The notes under the pieces are model-generated. The model made no database searches and was not told the origin of the DNA. It saw only the letters and a program-made list of their open reading frames with translations. Of a stretch of DNA of 64,000 nucleotides, positions 18,039 to 27,319 are shown one piece after another (within the stretch, counting starts at the first letter, position 1; every line of letters begins with the position of its first letter). The stretch spans positions 1,736,001 to 1,800,000 of the forward strand of contig NZ_CP019450.1 in NCBI RefSeq assembly GCF_001983995.1. Reading direction: 5' to 3'. Source of the stretch: Halioglobus japonicus (GTDB lineage Bacteria > Pseudomonadota > Gammaproteobacteria > Pseudomonadales > Halieaceae). Both the position numbers and the translations under genes were made by a program.

Positions 18039-19175
18039 ATGAATTTCGATTTTTCTGAAGAACAGGTGATGCTCCGCGACAGCGTTGCGCGCTATGTACA
18101 AGACGATTACGATTTCGACACTCGTCGCGGCATTGCCGACTCCGAAGCCGGTATCGACCGAGCCAAGTGGCAGACGTTTGCGGAGCTGGGCTGGCTGTCT
18201 ATTCCCTTTGAGGAAGAGTTCGGTGGTTTCGGCGGTGGCGCCGTGGATGTCATGGTTGTCATGGAAGAACTGGGGAAAGGCTTGGTACTCGAACCGTTCT
18301 TCGCTACCGTATTGCTCTACGGTGGCCTGCTGCAGAAGGCGGGCAGTGCCGCGGTTAAAGCCGAGCGTATTCCGGCGATCATCGATGGCTCAGAGCTGGG
18401 CGCATTCGCCTACCTGGAGCGGCAGGGCCGCTATGAACTGACTGACCTGAAAACCACGGCGACCCAGCAGGGCGATAACTACGTGCTCAATGGCGAAAAA
18501 GTTGCGGTAGCCAATGGCGCCAATGCCGACTATTTCGTGGTGTCCGCCCGTACCGGTGGCGAGCAGAGTGATGACTCAGGCATTAGCCTGTTCCTGGTGC
18601 CAGCCAACGCTGAGGGTGTATCAAGGGTCAGCTACCGCATGATGGACGGCCAGATTCTGGCGAATGTGGTGTTGGACAATGTATCGGTTCCCACCGGCCA
18701 CTTGCTGGGAACGGAAGGCGACGCCCAGGCAGTGATCAATGAAGTGGTTCGCGAGGCCAACCTGGCGCTTTCCGCGGAAGCCATCGGCATTATGGAAACG
18801 CTGAACAGCAAGACTGTGGAATACGCCCGTACGCGCGAGCAGTTTGGCGTGGCTATCGGCTCCTTCCAGGCTCTGCAACATCGTATGGTAGACACCTTTA
18901 TGTCGTACGAGCAGGCCAAATCGCTGCTGTACCGGGCGGTATGTGCGCTGACCGATGACGAAATGGATACCGACGAAGCCATTCATGCCCTGCGGGTGAT
19001 GATTACCAAGTCCGGCAAGCACATCTTCGGCGAAGCCATCCAGATCCACGGCGGTATGGGTATTACCGATGAACTGGATATTGGCCATTACGCCAAGCGA
19101 CTCATGATGATCGGCGCCACCTTCGGCGATGGCGATTATCATCAGGCAAAATTCAACAGCCTGCGCTATAACTAG
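18039..19175 (+). CDS. Acyl-CoA dehydrogenase, second subunit
   Basis: A 378-residue acyl-CoA dehydrogenase paralogue. It starts MNFDFSEEQVMLRDSVARYVQ behind AGGAGG, 15 bases after the previous gene. The C-terminal region HIFGEAIQIHGGMGITDELDIGHYAKRLMM is conserved. Tandem pairs like this make alpha2-beta2 dehydrogenases in steroid side-chain degradation in actinobacteria (FadE pairs); a similar heteromer here is an inference. The substrate is unknown. Confidence 0.92.
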   Translation: MNFDFSEEQVMLRDSVARYVQDDYDFDTRRGIADSEAGIDRAKWQTFAELGWLSIPFEEEFGGFGGGAVDVMVVMEELGKGLVLEPFFATVLLYGGLLQKAGSAAVKAERIPAIIDGSELGAFAYLERQGRYELTDLKTTATQQGDNYVLNGEKVAVANGANADYFVVSARTGGEQSDDSGISLFLVPANAEGVSRVSYRMMDGQILANVVLDNVSVPTGHLLGTEGDAQAVINEVVREANLALSAEAIGIMETLNSKTVEYARTREQFGVAIGSFQALQHRMVDTFMSYEQAKSLLYRAVCALTDDEMDTDEAIHALRVMITKSGKHIFGEAIQIHGGMGITDELDIGHYAKRLMMIGATFGDGDYHQAKFNSLRYN

Positions 19176-19250
19176 TACACTGTTCCAATCCTGCGCCCAC
19201 TAAACTGAGTGGGCGCAGCTCCTTTCTTTCTTCATCCTAGGAGACCCCCG

Positions 19251-20285
19251 ATGAAACTAGGTTTTCTGCTCGGTTATTCCGGCAAGCAAATTCACATTCC
19301 CATGGACCTGATCACACAGGCTGAATCCATGGGTTACGATTCCGTTTGGACCGCTGAGGCCTACGGCAACGATTCTATTACCGCGGCTTCCTGGATCCTG
19401 GCCCAGACTTCCAAGATCAAAGTGGGCACCGCCATCATGCAAATGCCTGCACGTACGCCGGCGATGGCCGCCATGACCGCCATGTCGCTGGATCAGCTGT
19501 CCGGCGGGCGCTTTATCATGGGCCTGGGTGCCTCCGGCCCTCAGGTAGTGGAAGGCTGGCACGGCGTTCCTTACGGTAAGCCTGTAACCCGTACCAAAGA
19601 GTACATCCAGATCGTGCGCAAGATTTTCGAGCGCGACGGGCCGGTTGAATTTGACGGCAAGATGTACCAGATGCCGAACAAGTCAGAGGGCACTACCGGC
19701 CTGGGCAAGCCGCTCAAATCGATTCTTGAGGGCAACCCGGACATTCCCATTTACACTGCATCCATCACCCCCGCGGGCCTGCGCTGCGCCGGTGAGGTTG
19801 CCGATGGTGTGTTCCCCGTGTGGATGGATCCCACCAATTACGACGTGCTGGGTGAACACATTGGCACCGGCCTGGAGAAGAGCGGCCGCACCCTTAAGGA
19901 CTTTGACATTGCGCCCTTCGTGTCGGTAGCGATGAACGACGACCTGGATGCCGCGTTTGATTCTCTGCGCCCCTGGCTGGCGCTGTACATTGGCGGCATG
20001 GGCGCGCGCAATAAGAACTTCTATAACGACTATGCCACGCGCATGGGCTATGGCGACGCAGCCAAGAAGATTCAGGATCTGTACCTGGATGGCAAGCCCG
20101 CTGAAGCTGCTGCAGAAGTGCCCAATGAACTCCTGGACGAAGTGTCGCTGGTGGGTTCCAAGGACCGGATCCGCGATCGTCTGCAGGCCTGGAAAGAGGC
20201 AGGTGAACGCGGTGAGGTAGGCACCATGCTGCTGGGCGTTCACGACCCTGAAGTCCTGGAGCTGTTTGCGCAGGAAATGCTCTGA
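19251..20285 (+). CDS. LLM-class (F420-type) flavin-dependent oxidoreductase
   Basis: A 344-residue luciferase-like TIM-barrel protein. Features include KLGFLLGYSGKQIHIPMDLITQAESMGYDSVWTAE, AIMQMPARTPAMAAMTAMSLDQLSGGRFIMGLGASGPQV and VADGVFPVW. This subgroup is annotated as F420-dependent in actinobacteria, but FMN use is also possible. Start is ATG after TAGGAGA. The stop overlaps the SDR start by one base (TGATG), so the two are translationally coupled. Placed after two acyl-CoA dehydrogenases, it probably takes part in the same catabolic pathway. Confidence 0.88.
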   Translation: MKLGFLLGYSGKQIHIPMDLITQAESMGYDSVWTAEAYGNDSITAASWILAQTSKIKVGTAIMQMPARTPAMAAMTAMSLDQLSGGRFIMGLGASGPQVVEGWHGVPYGKPVTRTKEYIQIVRKIFERDGPVEFDGKMYQMPNKSEGTTGLGKPLKSILEGNPDIPIYTASITPAGLRCAGEVADGVFPVWMDPTNYDVLGEHIGTGLEKSGRTLKDFDIAPFVSVAMNDDLDAAFDSLRPWLALYIGGMGARNKNFYNDYATRMGYGDAAKKIQDLYLDGKPAEAAAEVPNELLDEVSLVGSKDRIRDRLQAWKEAGERGEVGTMLLGVHDPEVLELFAQEML

Positions 20286-21097
20286 TGCAATTGGCCGGTA
20301 AGGTCGTCATTGTCACTGGGGGTGCGAACGGTATCGGTCGCGCCCTCTGCGAACGCTTTCATGCCGAAGGTGCTGAAAAGTTGGTTGTGGCCGACCTCGA
20401 GGGTGACAATGCGCGCGAATTTGCCAGCACCATCGATGGTGATGCATATGAAGTCAATGTGCGCGATGAAGCTGCAATAGCGGCAATGGTCGCTGACGTT
20501 GAAGCCCGATACGGCCGAATCGACTTGTTCTGCAGTAATGCGGGGATTATCGCCCTCGATGGGGAGCCCTGGTGGGCAACGTCGGCAAGTAACGAAACCT
20601 GGTCGGCGATGTGGGATATACACGTGATGTCCCACGTATTTGCTGCCAGAGCTTGTCTGCCGGGTATGTTGGAGCGCGGTGAGGGTTACTTCCTGAATAC
20701 CGCTTCCGCCGCGGGGCTACTTAGCCAGATTGGCGATGCAGCGTACTCAACGACGAAGCATGCCGCTGTAGGTTTCGCGGAATCCCTGGCGATCACGCAC
20801 GGTGATGACGGCATCAAGGTGTCTGTGCTTTGTCCCCAGGCCGTTGCCACACGTATGGTAAACGCAACTGAAGATGCCGGTGACGATATGGTCGGTGGCA
20901 CTGCCGGCGTCGATGGTGTGCTGAGCCCGACAGCAGTGGCAGACTCGGTAGTAGAGGGATTAGCCAATGAGCAATTCCTTATTCTGCCGCACCCGGAAGT
21001 AGAGCAATATCGCGCCAACAAGGCCCGTGACTATGGCCGCTGGATTGGCGGTATGCGCAAGATGCGGCGCATGTTGAACTTGAGTACAGCGAAATAG
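20285..21097 (+). CDS. SDR family oxidoreductase
   Basis: A 270-residue short-chain dehydrogenase. The cofactor loop is TGGANGIGRAL, the structural motif is NAG (SNAGIIAL), and the catalytic residues are Ser in NTASAAGLLS and YSTTK. An Asp in VVADLEGDN after the second strand suggests NAD preference. It overlaps the upstream LLM gene and probably oxidises a hydroxyacyl or alcohol intermediate of the same pathway. The exact substrate is not evident. Confidence 0.9.
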   Translation: MQLAGKVVIVTGGANGIGRALCERFHAEGAEKLVVADLEGDNAREFASTIDGDAYEVNVRDEAAIAAMVADVEARYGRIDLFCSNAGIIALDGEPWWATSASNETWSAMWDIHVMSHVFAARACLPGMLERGEGYFLNTASAAGLLSQIGDAAYSTTKHAAVGFAESLAITHGDDGIKVSVLCPQAVATRMVNATEDAGDDMVGGTAGVDGVLSPTAVADSVVEGLANEQFLILPHPEVEQYRANKARDYGRWIGGMRKMRRMLNLSTAK

Positions 21098-21112
21098 TGC
21101 TGGGCGCGCGAA

Positions 21113-22840
21113 GTGGAGAAGAGAGAACGCTTCGCGCGCACCATCCTCAATGGCTTTGAGGTTTTCTTCGCAGAATTTCAAAACATCACCCTGGCGGCTA
21201 AAAGCCGCTTCGAGAATGCCGACTGGCAAGGCATGCAGAATTCTGCGCGGCGCAGAATTGATCTGCGTAAGCAGCGCACTCGAGAAATCATCGAGTATGT
21301 GGAGTTGGTCGCAGGCGAAGATTTGAGGAACTTTGAATTCTGGAAGGCCTCCCGAGAGATTTACGCAAACCTGGTCGCAGGACATAACAACTTCGAGATC
21401 GCAGAGACATTTTTCAATTCCGTCTACTGCGCCGTATTCGATCATCGCAACATTCGCGACGACTATGCGTTCGTGTTTTCCGCCCACAGCGATATGCCGG
21501 CGGCCGATGTTGCTGCGGTATTTCGCAGCTACTCCCGTGAGCCGATGGATCAATTGTTTGGCCAGGTTCTGGCAGATTTCGCCTTTGATATCCCCTACGA
21601 AAATCTGACGCGAGACCTTGAGAATATTCTGCTTGTTGCGGAGCAAGTGCTTGTGCCGCAACTGCCTGGCATCGAACGTGAGCTTCGGTTTGAGGTTCTT
21701 GAGCACCATTTTTTTCGCAACAAGGGCGCTTATATTGTCGGCCGGGCTGCGAGTGGTGATCACAGTGTGCCCTTCGTACTGCCGATCCTGCATAATGAGC
21801 GAGGTGCGGTGTTTGTCGATACCGTGCTGTTCGGTGCGGACAAACTGAGTGTCATCTTCAGTTTTACGCGCAGTTACTTTCTTGTGGATGCTCGTATTCC
21901 ATCGGCGTATGTCTTGTTTTTGAAGCAGCTGATGCCCGCCAAGCCGATATCAGAGATCTACAGCGCCATGGGCTACAACAAGCATGGCAAAACTTACTTC
22001 CATCGCAGCGCCTATCGGCATATGACAGGCACGACGGATAGGTTTGTGGTGGCGCCTGGTATCAAGGGCATGGTGATGAGCGTATTCACCATGGACAGCT
22101 ACCCCTTTGTATTCAAAATCATCAAGGACCGTTTCACGCCGCCCAAGGACATGAGCCGCCAGCAGGTGAAAGACAAGTACGAAATGGTGAAGCGTTGGGA
22201 CAGGGCAGGGCGAATGGCTGATACTCAGGAATTCACCAATCTTACCCTCGCCAGAGAACGGTTCTCTGATGAACTGATGGAAGAACTTTGGCGTGTGGCG
22301 CCGTCTGTGCTCGAGGAACGCGGCAAGGCGCTGATTATTAAGCATGTGTACGTTGAGCGCCGTATGACGCCGCTGAATCTTTACCTGCAAGACGCGACCG
22401 AGGAGCAGGTGTTCGCGGTCATGGACGAATACGGTAATGCCATTAAGCAATTGGCAGCGGCTAATATCTTTCCCGGCGACATGTTACTTAAGAACTTTGG
22501 TGTGACCCGGCATGGGCGCGTGGTGTTTTACGATTACGACGAAATTGTGCCCTTGCTGGACTGTAATTTCAGAGTGATTCCTGAGCCTCGTACCGAAGAG
22601 GAAGAGATGGCCAGTCAGCCGTGGTACTCTGTTGCGCCTAACGACATCTTTCCCGAAGAATTCCGACTGTTCTTTTCTGGCAATCAGCGCGCGCGTTCCG
22701 CCTTCGATGCACTTCACAGCGATATTTATCAGGCAGCATTCTGGCAGAGCCTGCAGGCGCAGATTCGCAGCGGCTACGTAGAGAGTTTTTTCCCCTATCG
22801 CAGAAAGTTGCGATTCAACCGAGATCTGGAGACTGCCTGA
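21113..22840 (+). CDS. aceK: Isocitrate dehydrogenase kinase/phosphatase AceK
   Basis: AceK phosphorylates and dephosphorylates isocitrate dehydrogenase and so switches carbon between the TCA cycle and the glyoxylate bypass. The 575-residue protein starts at GTG. The C-terminal kinase fold shows VVAPGIKGMVMSVFTM (ATP loop), VFKIIKDRF (Lys) and FPGDMLLKNFGV...VVFYDYDEI (catalytic and metal Asp). Usually aceK follows aceBA; here it is downstream of an acyl-CoA catabolic gene set and its stop overlaps the next gene (TGATG). Coupling to a pathway that produces acetyl-CoA makes physiological sense. Confidence 0.95.
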   Translation: MEKRERFARTILNGFEVFFAEFQNITLAAKSRFENADWQGMQNSARRRIDLRKQRTREIIEYVELVAGEDLRNFEFWKASREIYANLVAGHNNFEIAETFFNSVYCAVFDHRNIRDDYAFVFSAHSDMPAADVAAVFRSYSREPMDQLFGQVLADFAFDIPYENLTRDLENILLVAEQVLVPQLPGIERELRFEVLEHHFFRNKGAYIVGRAASGDHSVPFVLPILHNERGAVFVDTVLFGADKLSVIFSFTRSYFLVDARIPSAYVLFLKQLMPAKPISEIYSAMGYNKHGKTYFHRSAYRHMTGTTDRFVVAPGIKGMVMSVFTMDSYPFVFKIIKDRFTPPKDMSRQQVKDKYEMVKRWDRAGRMADTQEFTNLTLARERFSDELMEELWRVAPSVLEERGKALIIKHVYVERRMTPLNLYLQDATEEQVFAVMDEYGNAIKQLAAANIFPGDMLLKNFGVTRHGRVVFYDYDEIVPLLDCNFRVIPEPRTEEEEMASQPWYSVAPNDIFPEEFRLFFSGNQRARSAFDALHSDIYQAAFWQSLQAQIRSGYVESFFPYRRKLRFNRDLETA

Positions 22841-23547
22841 TGGCAACTATTTATCTGATTCGCCATGGACAGGCGTCCTTTGGTTCCGCCAACTATGATC
22901 AGCTTTCGGAGCTGGGTCAGCGGCAGGCGGACGCTACCGCTGAGTACCTGGCCAGTGTTGGCATTGAGCTCGACGCTGCCTACAGCGGCGATTTGTCGCG
23001 CCAGCGCGAGACCTGCGAGAGAGCGCTGGCAGGGCAGGTGGACGGTGTACCACATCACATCGATGCGCGGTTTAACGAAGTGAATAATGACGAGCAGGTC
23101 GCGGCGTTGGCACCCGTGATTATGGAGAGCAATCCTGCGCTGGCTGAGTTGATTAGTGGCGGCAAGCCCTCCAGCAAGGACTATCAGAAAATTATTGAGG
23201 CGGTGTTCACTCACTGGGTAACCCAGGACTGTTCACAGTACGGCATTCAGACCTGGGAAGATTATTCGAGCAAGGCGCATTCTGCGTTGCGCGAGGTGAT
23301 GAAGCAGCAAGGGTCGGGTAAGAGTGTTGGCATCTTTACCTCGGGTGGCACCATTGCCACGCTGGTGGCGCATGTTCTGGGGGTGTCAGGAGAGAAGGTA
23401 TATCGCTTCTATGAGCCTATTTTTAACTGTTCCGTGACCCAGCTCTTTTACAGCGGCGACAACGTCTCTTTATCCTATTTCAATGATCGGTCATTCCTGC
23501 AGATGCTCAGCCTGGAGAAGGGCGAAAATCTGGTGACCTACCGCTAG
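22840..23547 (+). CDS. Histidine phosphatase family protein
   Basis: A 235-residue phosphoglycerate-mutase-like protein. The catalytic motif is YLIRHGQASFG at the N-terminus; the second His is not in a standard position but TSGGTIATLVAHVLG resembles the usual GGTI segment. The substrate is unknown. The ATG overlaps the aceK stop, so expression is coupled. The gene ends on a CTAG that also forms the stop codon of the convergent MATE gene. Confidence 0.88.
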   Translation: MATIYLIRHGQASFGSANYDQLSELGQRQADATAEYLASVGIELDAAYSGDLSRQRETCERALAGQVDGVPHHIDARFNEVNNDEQVAALAPVIMESNPALAELISGGKPSSKDYQKIIEAVFTHWVTQDCSQYGIQTWEDYSSKAHSALREVMKQQGSGKSVGIFTSGGTIATLVAHVLGVSGEKVYRFYEPIFNCSVTQLFYSGDNVSLSYFNDRSFLQMLSLEKGENLVTYR

Positions 23548-24887
23548 CGTACCTTGATCTGCATCCATTTGCGGGAATTGTAACGCCACAGCAAGAGCGT
23601 TGCTTTGATCACGTAGTCCATGAACATCACCAGGAACATCCAGTGGATGGACATGTCCAGTGACAGTATAAGGAATGCGGGAAGGAGCCGTCCCAGCATT
23701 ATACCGCTAACGGTCGCGATGAGCGGGAAGCGGGTATCCCCTGCGCCACGCAGCGCGCCTCCAATGGCGGCATCAACGGCCATAAGAGGCTGACAAAGCG
23801 CGATGACATAGATGAATATGCGAGTAAACTCAGCGGCCTCAGGATCTTCGATCATGAAGCCAGCGAGTTCCTCAGCATAAATGGCGGTCAGCACGGAGAT
23901 CGAAACCATCGCGATGAGCGCCATCCTGAGCCCGCGCCAGCCCGCCTTCATGGCCATTTCCGGGTTGCCTGCACCGAGTTGCTGGCCCACCAGGGTAGCC
24001 GCGGCAATACCGAAACCAAACCCTATGACAATAGAGAATGACACCAAACTGATGCCGATGCCGTAGGCGGCATATGCATTTGTGCCATAGCTGGCGACCA
24101 GACCGAAGAACACCAGAAAGGCGGTTTGTACAAAACCCTGCTCAGCAACTGAAGGCAGCCCAATACTGATTAGCTGGCGCGCAGTCATCATGTTAACGCG
24201 CAGCCGTTTTACGGGTTTGATGTTGAAGGCCCCTCGCCACCAGATGGCAACAAATATGGTAGTGATGGTGGCAGCGGCCGCACTTCCGCCTAGGCCAATG
24301 CCCTGAACGCCGAAGGCAGGGACAGCGCCGACACCTGTGGCGAGAACCCAGGCCGCTATGATGTTGAGCACCGAACTGCAGAACAAGAAGAGCAGGGGGG
24401 TGATTACGTCGCCTGTGGCACGCAGTGCGGTCGACAGAATCGTATTAAGTGCAGAAAACACGTTAAACAGGCCCAGCCAGAAGATGAAGCTGGCAGCTGA
24501 GGCTGAGGTCTCCTCATCGAGGCCAAACAGGCCGACAATAAATTCTGGTACGAGCAGTGGCGGTAGTCCGAGTAGCAGTCCGAAGAACACGGCCATGGCC
24601 ATGGACGTCCAAGTCGCCATCTCTGCCTGGCGGTGGTCGTTGGCGCCCCAGTTGCGGGCGACAATGGCTGTAGTGGCAACAGATAGCCCCATTAACACCG
24701 CCTGGATGAGGAAGAACACCCGGTGGCCCGTTGTGACTGCGGCTACGGCGCTGGGCCCCAGGGGCGAGGCGATCTTAATATGTAGAAAGCCTACGGTGGT
24801 GAACAGCAGGTTCGAGATGATCGTTGGCCAGGCCAGTTGCCATACGCGGCGACTGGTAGAGCCGGTCTCCTGGTCAGACGACGACAT
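23544..24887 (-). CDS. MATE family efflux transporter
   Basis: A 447-residue inner-membrane protein with 12 predicted membrane segments in two homologous halves. Family-like sequences are VWQLAWPTIISNLLFTTVGFLHIKI at the start, ALRATGDVITPLLFL, and GLPSVAEQGFVQTAFLVFFGLVASYGTNAYAAYGI in the second half. MATE proteins export drugs or cationic metabolites using Na+ or H+. Its ATG follows directly on the stop of the tag gene, so the two form an operon. Confidence 0.92.
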   Translation of the reverse strand: MSSSDQETGSTSRRVWQLAWPTIISNLLFTTVGFLHIKIASPLGPSAVAAVTTGHRVFFLIQAVLMGLSVATTAIVARNWGANDHRQAEMATWTSMAMAVFFGLLLGLPPLLVPEFIVGLFGLDEETSASAASFIFWLGLFNVFSALNTILSTALRATGDVITPLLFLFCSSVLNIIAAWVLATGVGAVPAFGVQGIGLGGSAAAATITTIFVAIWWRGAFNIKPVKRLRVNMMTARQLISIGLPSVAEQGFVQTAFLVFFGLVASYGTNAYAAYGIGISLVSFSIVIGFGFGIAAATLVGQQLGAGNPEMAMKAGWRGLRMALIAMVSISVLTAIYAEELAGFMIEDPEAAEFTRIFIYVIALCQPLMAVDAAIGGALRGAGDTRFPLIATVSGIMLGRLLPAFLILSLDMSIHWMFLVMFMDYVIKATLLLWRYNSRKWMQIKVR

Positions 24888-25472
24888 TCAGGGGCCTTTC
24901 TTTCCCAGAGCAGCACACTCTTTGTGTCTGAAACAGTCGACGGTGTGGTCGTTGACCATGCCGGTGGCCTGCATGTGCGCATAGATGATGGTAGATCCCA
25001 CGAAGGTAAACCCACGCTTCTTCATGTCCTTGCTAATTGTGTCCGATAGCGCCGTAGTGGCGGGCACCTGCTTCATGCTTTTCCAATGGTTCTGGATGGG
25101 GGTGCCGTCGACGAAGTTCCACATATAGTTGGCGAAGATACCGAATTCGGCCTGTGTTTCCAGGAACGCCCGGGCATTTTTTCGGGCGCCATAGACTTTC
25201 AGTTTGTTGCGGATGATGGCTGGGTTCAGCAGGATTTTATCGAGCTTGCTGTCACGATAGCGGGCGATTTTCCGGGCATCGAAATTATCAAAAAGCGTCC
25301 TGTAACCTTCTCGCTTGCGGAGTATGGTAATCCATGAAAGCCCAGCCTGAGCGCCTTCCAGAATAAGGAACTCGAACAAGGTCTGGTCGTCCCATACGGG
25401 CACGCCCCACTCTTCATCGTGATATTTAACATAGAGGGGGTCATCTCCACACCAGGTACAGCGCTTGGTCAT
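24888..25472 (-). CDS. tag: DNA-3-methyladenine glycosylase I
   Basis: Tag removes 3-methyladenine from alkylated DNA. The 194-residue protein shows the zinc ligands of the family (RCTWC at the start, YHDEEWG, and HTVDCF at the end), the catalytic region LILEGAQAGLSWITILRKRE, and RGFTFVGSTIIYAHMQATGMVNDH. It is the first gene of a two-gene operon with the MATE transporter. Confidence 0.95.
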   Translation of the reverse strand: MTKRCTWCGDDPLYVKYHDEEWGVPVWDDQTLFEFLILEGAQAGLSWITILRKREGYRTLFDNFDARKIARYRDSKLDKILLNPAIIRNKLKVYGARKNARAFLETQAEFGIFANYMWNFVDGTPIQNHWKSMKQVPATTALSDTISKDMKKRGFTFVGSTIIYAHMQATGMVNDHTVDCFRHKECAALGKKGP

Positions 25473-25587
25473 AGTCTCTCTCCGCGGGGGTAACAGTATG
25501 GTCCCGGGTAGTGGGCCTGTCTAGGCTGCACTGGTACAGCGAGGTGGCCTGTGCCACACTTTGCGTCCCCTAGCGATAGACCCTCTC

Positions 25588-26346
25588 ATGATTGACTCAA
25601 TTCTCTTCACTCGACACGGCCACGTGGCCCAACTCACCCTCAATAAGCCCGAGAAGCACAATTCGCTCGGCCAGCAGGAACTAGAGGCGATTCAGCATCA
25701 TTTGCAGGAAGTAGCGTCAGATCGTGATGTGAGAGTGCTGGTGGTGACCGGCGCTGGCGAGAAAACTTTCTGTGCCGGTGCTGCGCTCAACGAGTTGGGG
25801 GCTGGCAAGATCAGCGGCGATCACTTCCAGGCGACGACGGATATGCTGGCCCAGTTGCCCATTCCGACGATTGCCTCGCTCAATGGCAATGTTTTCGGTG
25901 GGGGAGTGGAGCTGGCATTGAGCTGTGACTTCCGTATTGGTGTCGAAGGCAGCCGTATGCGGGTCCCTGCCGCGGCCATTGGACTGTGCTATCCGATCAG
26001 CGGCATTAATCGCTTTGTAGAGCGCCTAGGTGTGAATCTTGCCAAGCGGATTCTCGTGGCGTCGGAGACGTTTACAGCCGCCCAGATGCTGGACATAGGC
26101 TTTCTGGATCATCTAGTTACTTCCGAGGGCCGCGCAGAGAAAACCAGCGCGCTCGCAGAGCACATTGCCGGGCTCGCGCCCCTGGCTGTGCGCGCAATGA
26201 AAGACATCCTCCAACAGGCTGCCGGCCAGGGCATTGATCCCGAGGCGGCCAACGTCTTGTCTGACTTGTGCCTTGAATCTGATGATTTGCAGGAGGGCTT
26301 CGCTGCCCAGAGGGAGAAGCGTAAGCCGGTGTTTAGTGGATGCTGA
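25588..26346 (+). CDS. Enoyl-CoA hydratase/isomerase family protein
   Basis: A 252-residue crotonase-fold protein. It shows LNKPEKHNSLGQQE, the oxyanion-hole loops EKTFCAGAALNEL and NGNVFGGGVELALSCDFRIG, and a C-terminal helix with KPVFSGC. ATG at MIDSILFTRHG is preferred to an upstream alternative. The two catalytic Glu residues of classic enoyl-CoA hydratase are not obvious (VPAAAIGLCYPISG), so it may be an isomerase or another crotonase-superfamily enzyme. Divergent from tag and convergent to the ApbE-like gene. Confidence 0.88.
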   Translation: MIDSILFTRHGHVAQLTLNKPEKHNSLGQQELEAIQHHLQEVASDRDVRVLVVTGAGEKTFCAGAALNELGAGKISGDHFQATTDMLAQLPIPTIASLNGNVFGGGVELALSCDFRIGVEGSRMRVPAAAIGLCYPISGINRFVERLGVNLAKRILVASETFTAAQMLDIGFLDHLVTSEGRAEKTSALAEHIAGLAPLAVRAMKDILQQAAGQGIDPEAANVLSDLCLESDDLQEGFAAQREKRKPVFSGC

Positions 26347-26352
26347 TTAAAC

Positions 26353-27249
26353 TCAGCGTGGCGCGAGTGGGCCGTGACAAGAGAGCTCTCGGTCGATCGC
26401 CATCCACTGAACCCCTAGGGTATCCAGCCATGCCATAGCTGCCTGCTCGGTTTTGAGGCGTGCGATACTTGCAGCCCCTGATGCCGTCAGGCAGTTCTCG
26501 GCGACTACTACTACGCTTAGCAGCCCGGGAATCGGATGGCCGTCGATAGGGCTGAGGCCTCGGCCAAAGTTTTCACCGTTAAAACTGATCCGCTTTTCGA
26601 AGTCGCCGCGCTTTGTGAACCCCGCGTTATTGACCTTGAGCCGTGCAATGGCTGTGCGTACGCCCTGTGGGTGCCGGACCCCTATCAACCAGTTCGCGCC
26701 GTCGGCAGCTTTGCCGATGGTGATAACATCCTGGTCGAGTTCAATCATCGCGCTTGCAACATCGTCTCGCAGAAGAAGTTTGCGAACGCAGTCCACAGCA
26801 TAGGCACATACAAGGCTATTGAGATCGATCAGCATGCCCTGGCTCTCAAGCCTGGCGCCTGCTTCAGTGATTTCGAGTTTTGACCATCCAATTATCGACA
26901 ACAGGCTCTGCAGTTGTGACTCTGTGGCCGTTAATCCGCCATTGTCGGAATAACAATTTTGAAGCAAACGTGTTGTGGGGTCGTAGAGATGATTGCTTTG
27001 TTCCCAAAGCCGGGTGGCGTAATCAAACAGCCCGCGAGCCTCAGCATCCAGTTCTATAAAAGCGCCAGTGCCCGCTACCTGATTTATCTGGCTTACCAGT
27101 GAGTGTTGCTCGTAGGAGCAGAACTTGACCTCCAGGCGTCGTAATTCCTGCTCCGCCGCAGCGATCAGTTCATCTCCGTTGTTACGAGGGCCCGTGATAA
27201 TGAGAGAACATGAGCGACCGAAAACATGGAGCCTGCATTTTGAGGTCAT
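26353..27249 (-). CDS. Divergent ApbE-like (FAD:protein FMN transferase fold) protein
   Basis: About 298 residues with the order of ApbE motifs: KFCSYEQHSLVSQIN (family: sTYrpdSElsrlN), YDPTTRLL, IDLNSLVCAYAVDCV (DlGgiaKGyAvD), IGVRHPQ, and LSVVVVAENCLTASGAASIA. However the metal-binding Asp and Thr in the usual aDALaTAl segment are Ser here (ASGAASI), the GG-D-R motif is ELDQDV, and HIIDP is RGLSPIDG. It also lacks a signal peptide. It may not transfer FMN or may have another role. No Rnf/Nqr or fumarate reductase-like target is nearby. Confidence 0.65.
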   Translation of the reverse strand: MTSKCRLHVFGRSCSLIITGPRNNGDELIAAAEQELRRLEVKFCSYEQHSLVSQINQVAGTGAFIELDAEARGLFDYATRLWEQSNHLYDPTTRLLQNCYSDNGGLTATESQLQSLLSIIGWSKLEITEAGARLESQGMLIDLNSLVCAYAVDCVRKLLLRDDVASAMIELDQDVITIGKAADGANWLIGVRHPQGVRTAIARLKVNNAGFTKRGDFEKRISFNGENFGRGLSPIDGHPIPGLLSVVVVAENCLTASGAASIARLKTEQAAMAWLDTLGVQWMAIDRELSCHGPLAPR

Positions 27250-27319
27250 GGTTTTTTGTAAGACCTTGTTTTTTTTGGCTGTGTACTAGTTTGCCACTTT
27301 TAGTTCCAATCGCCTATCG

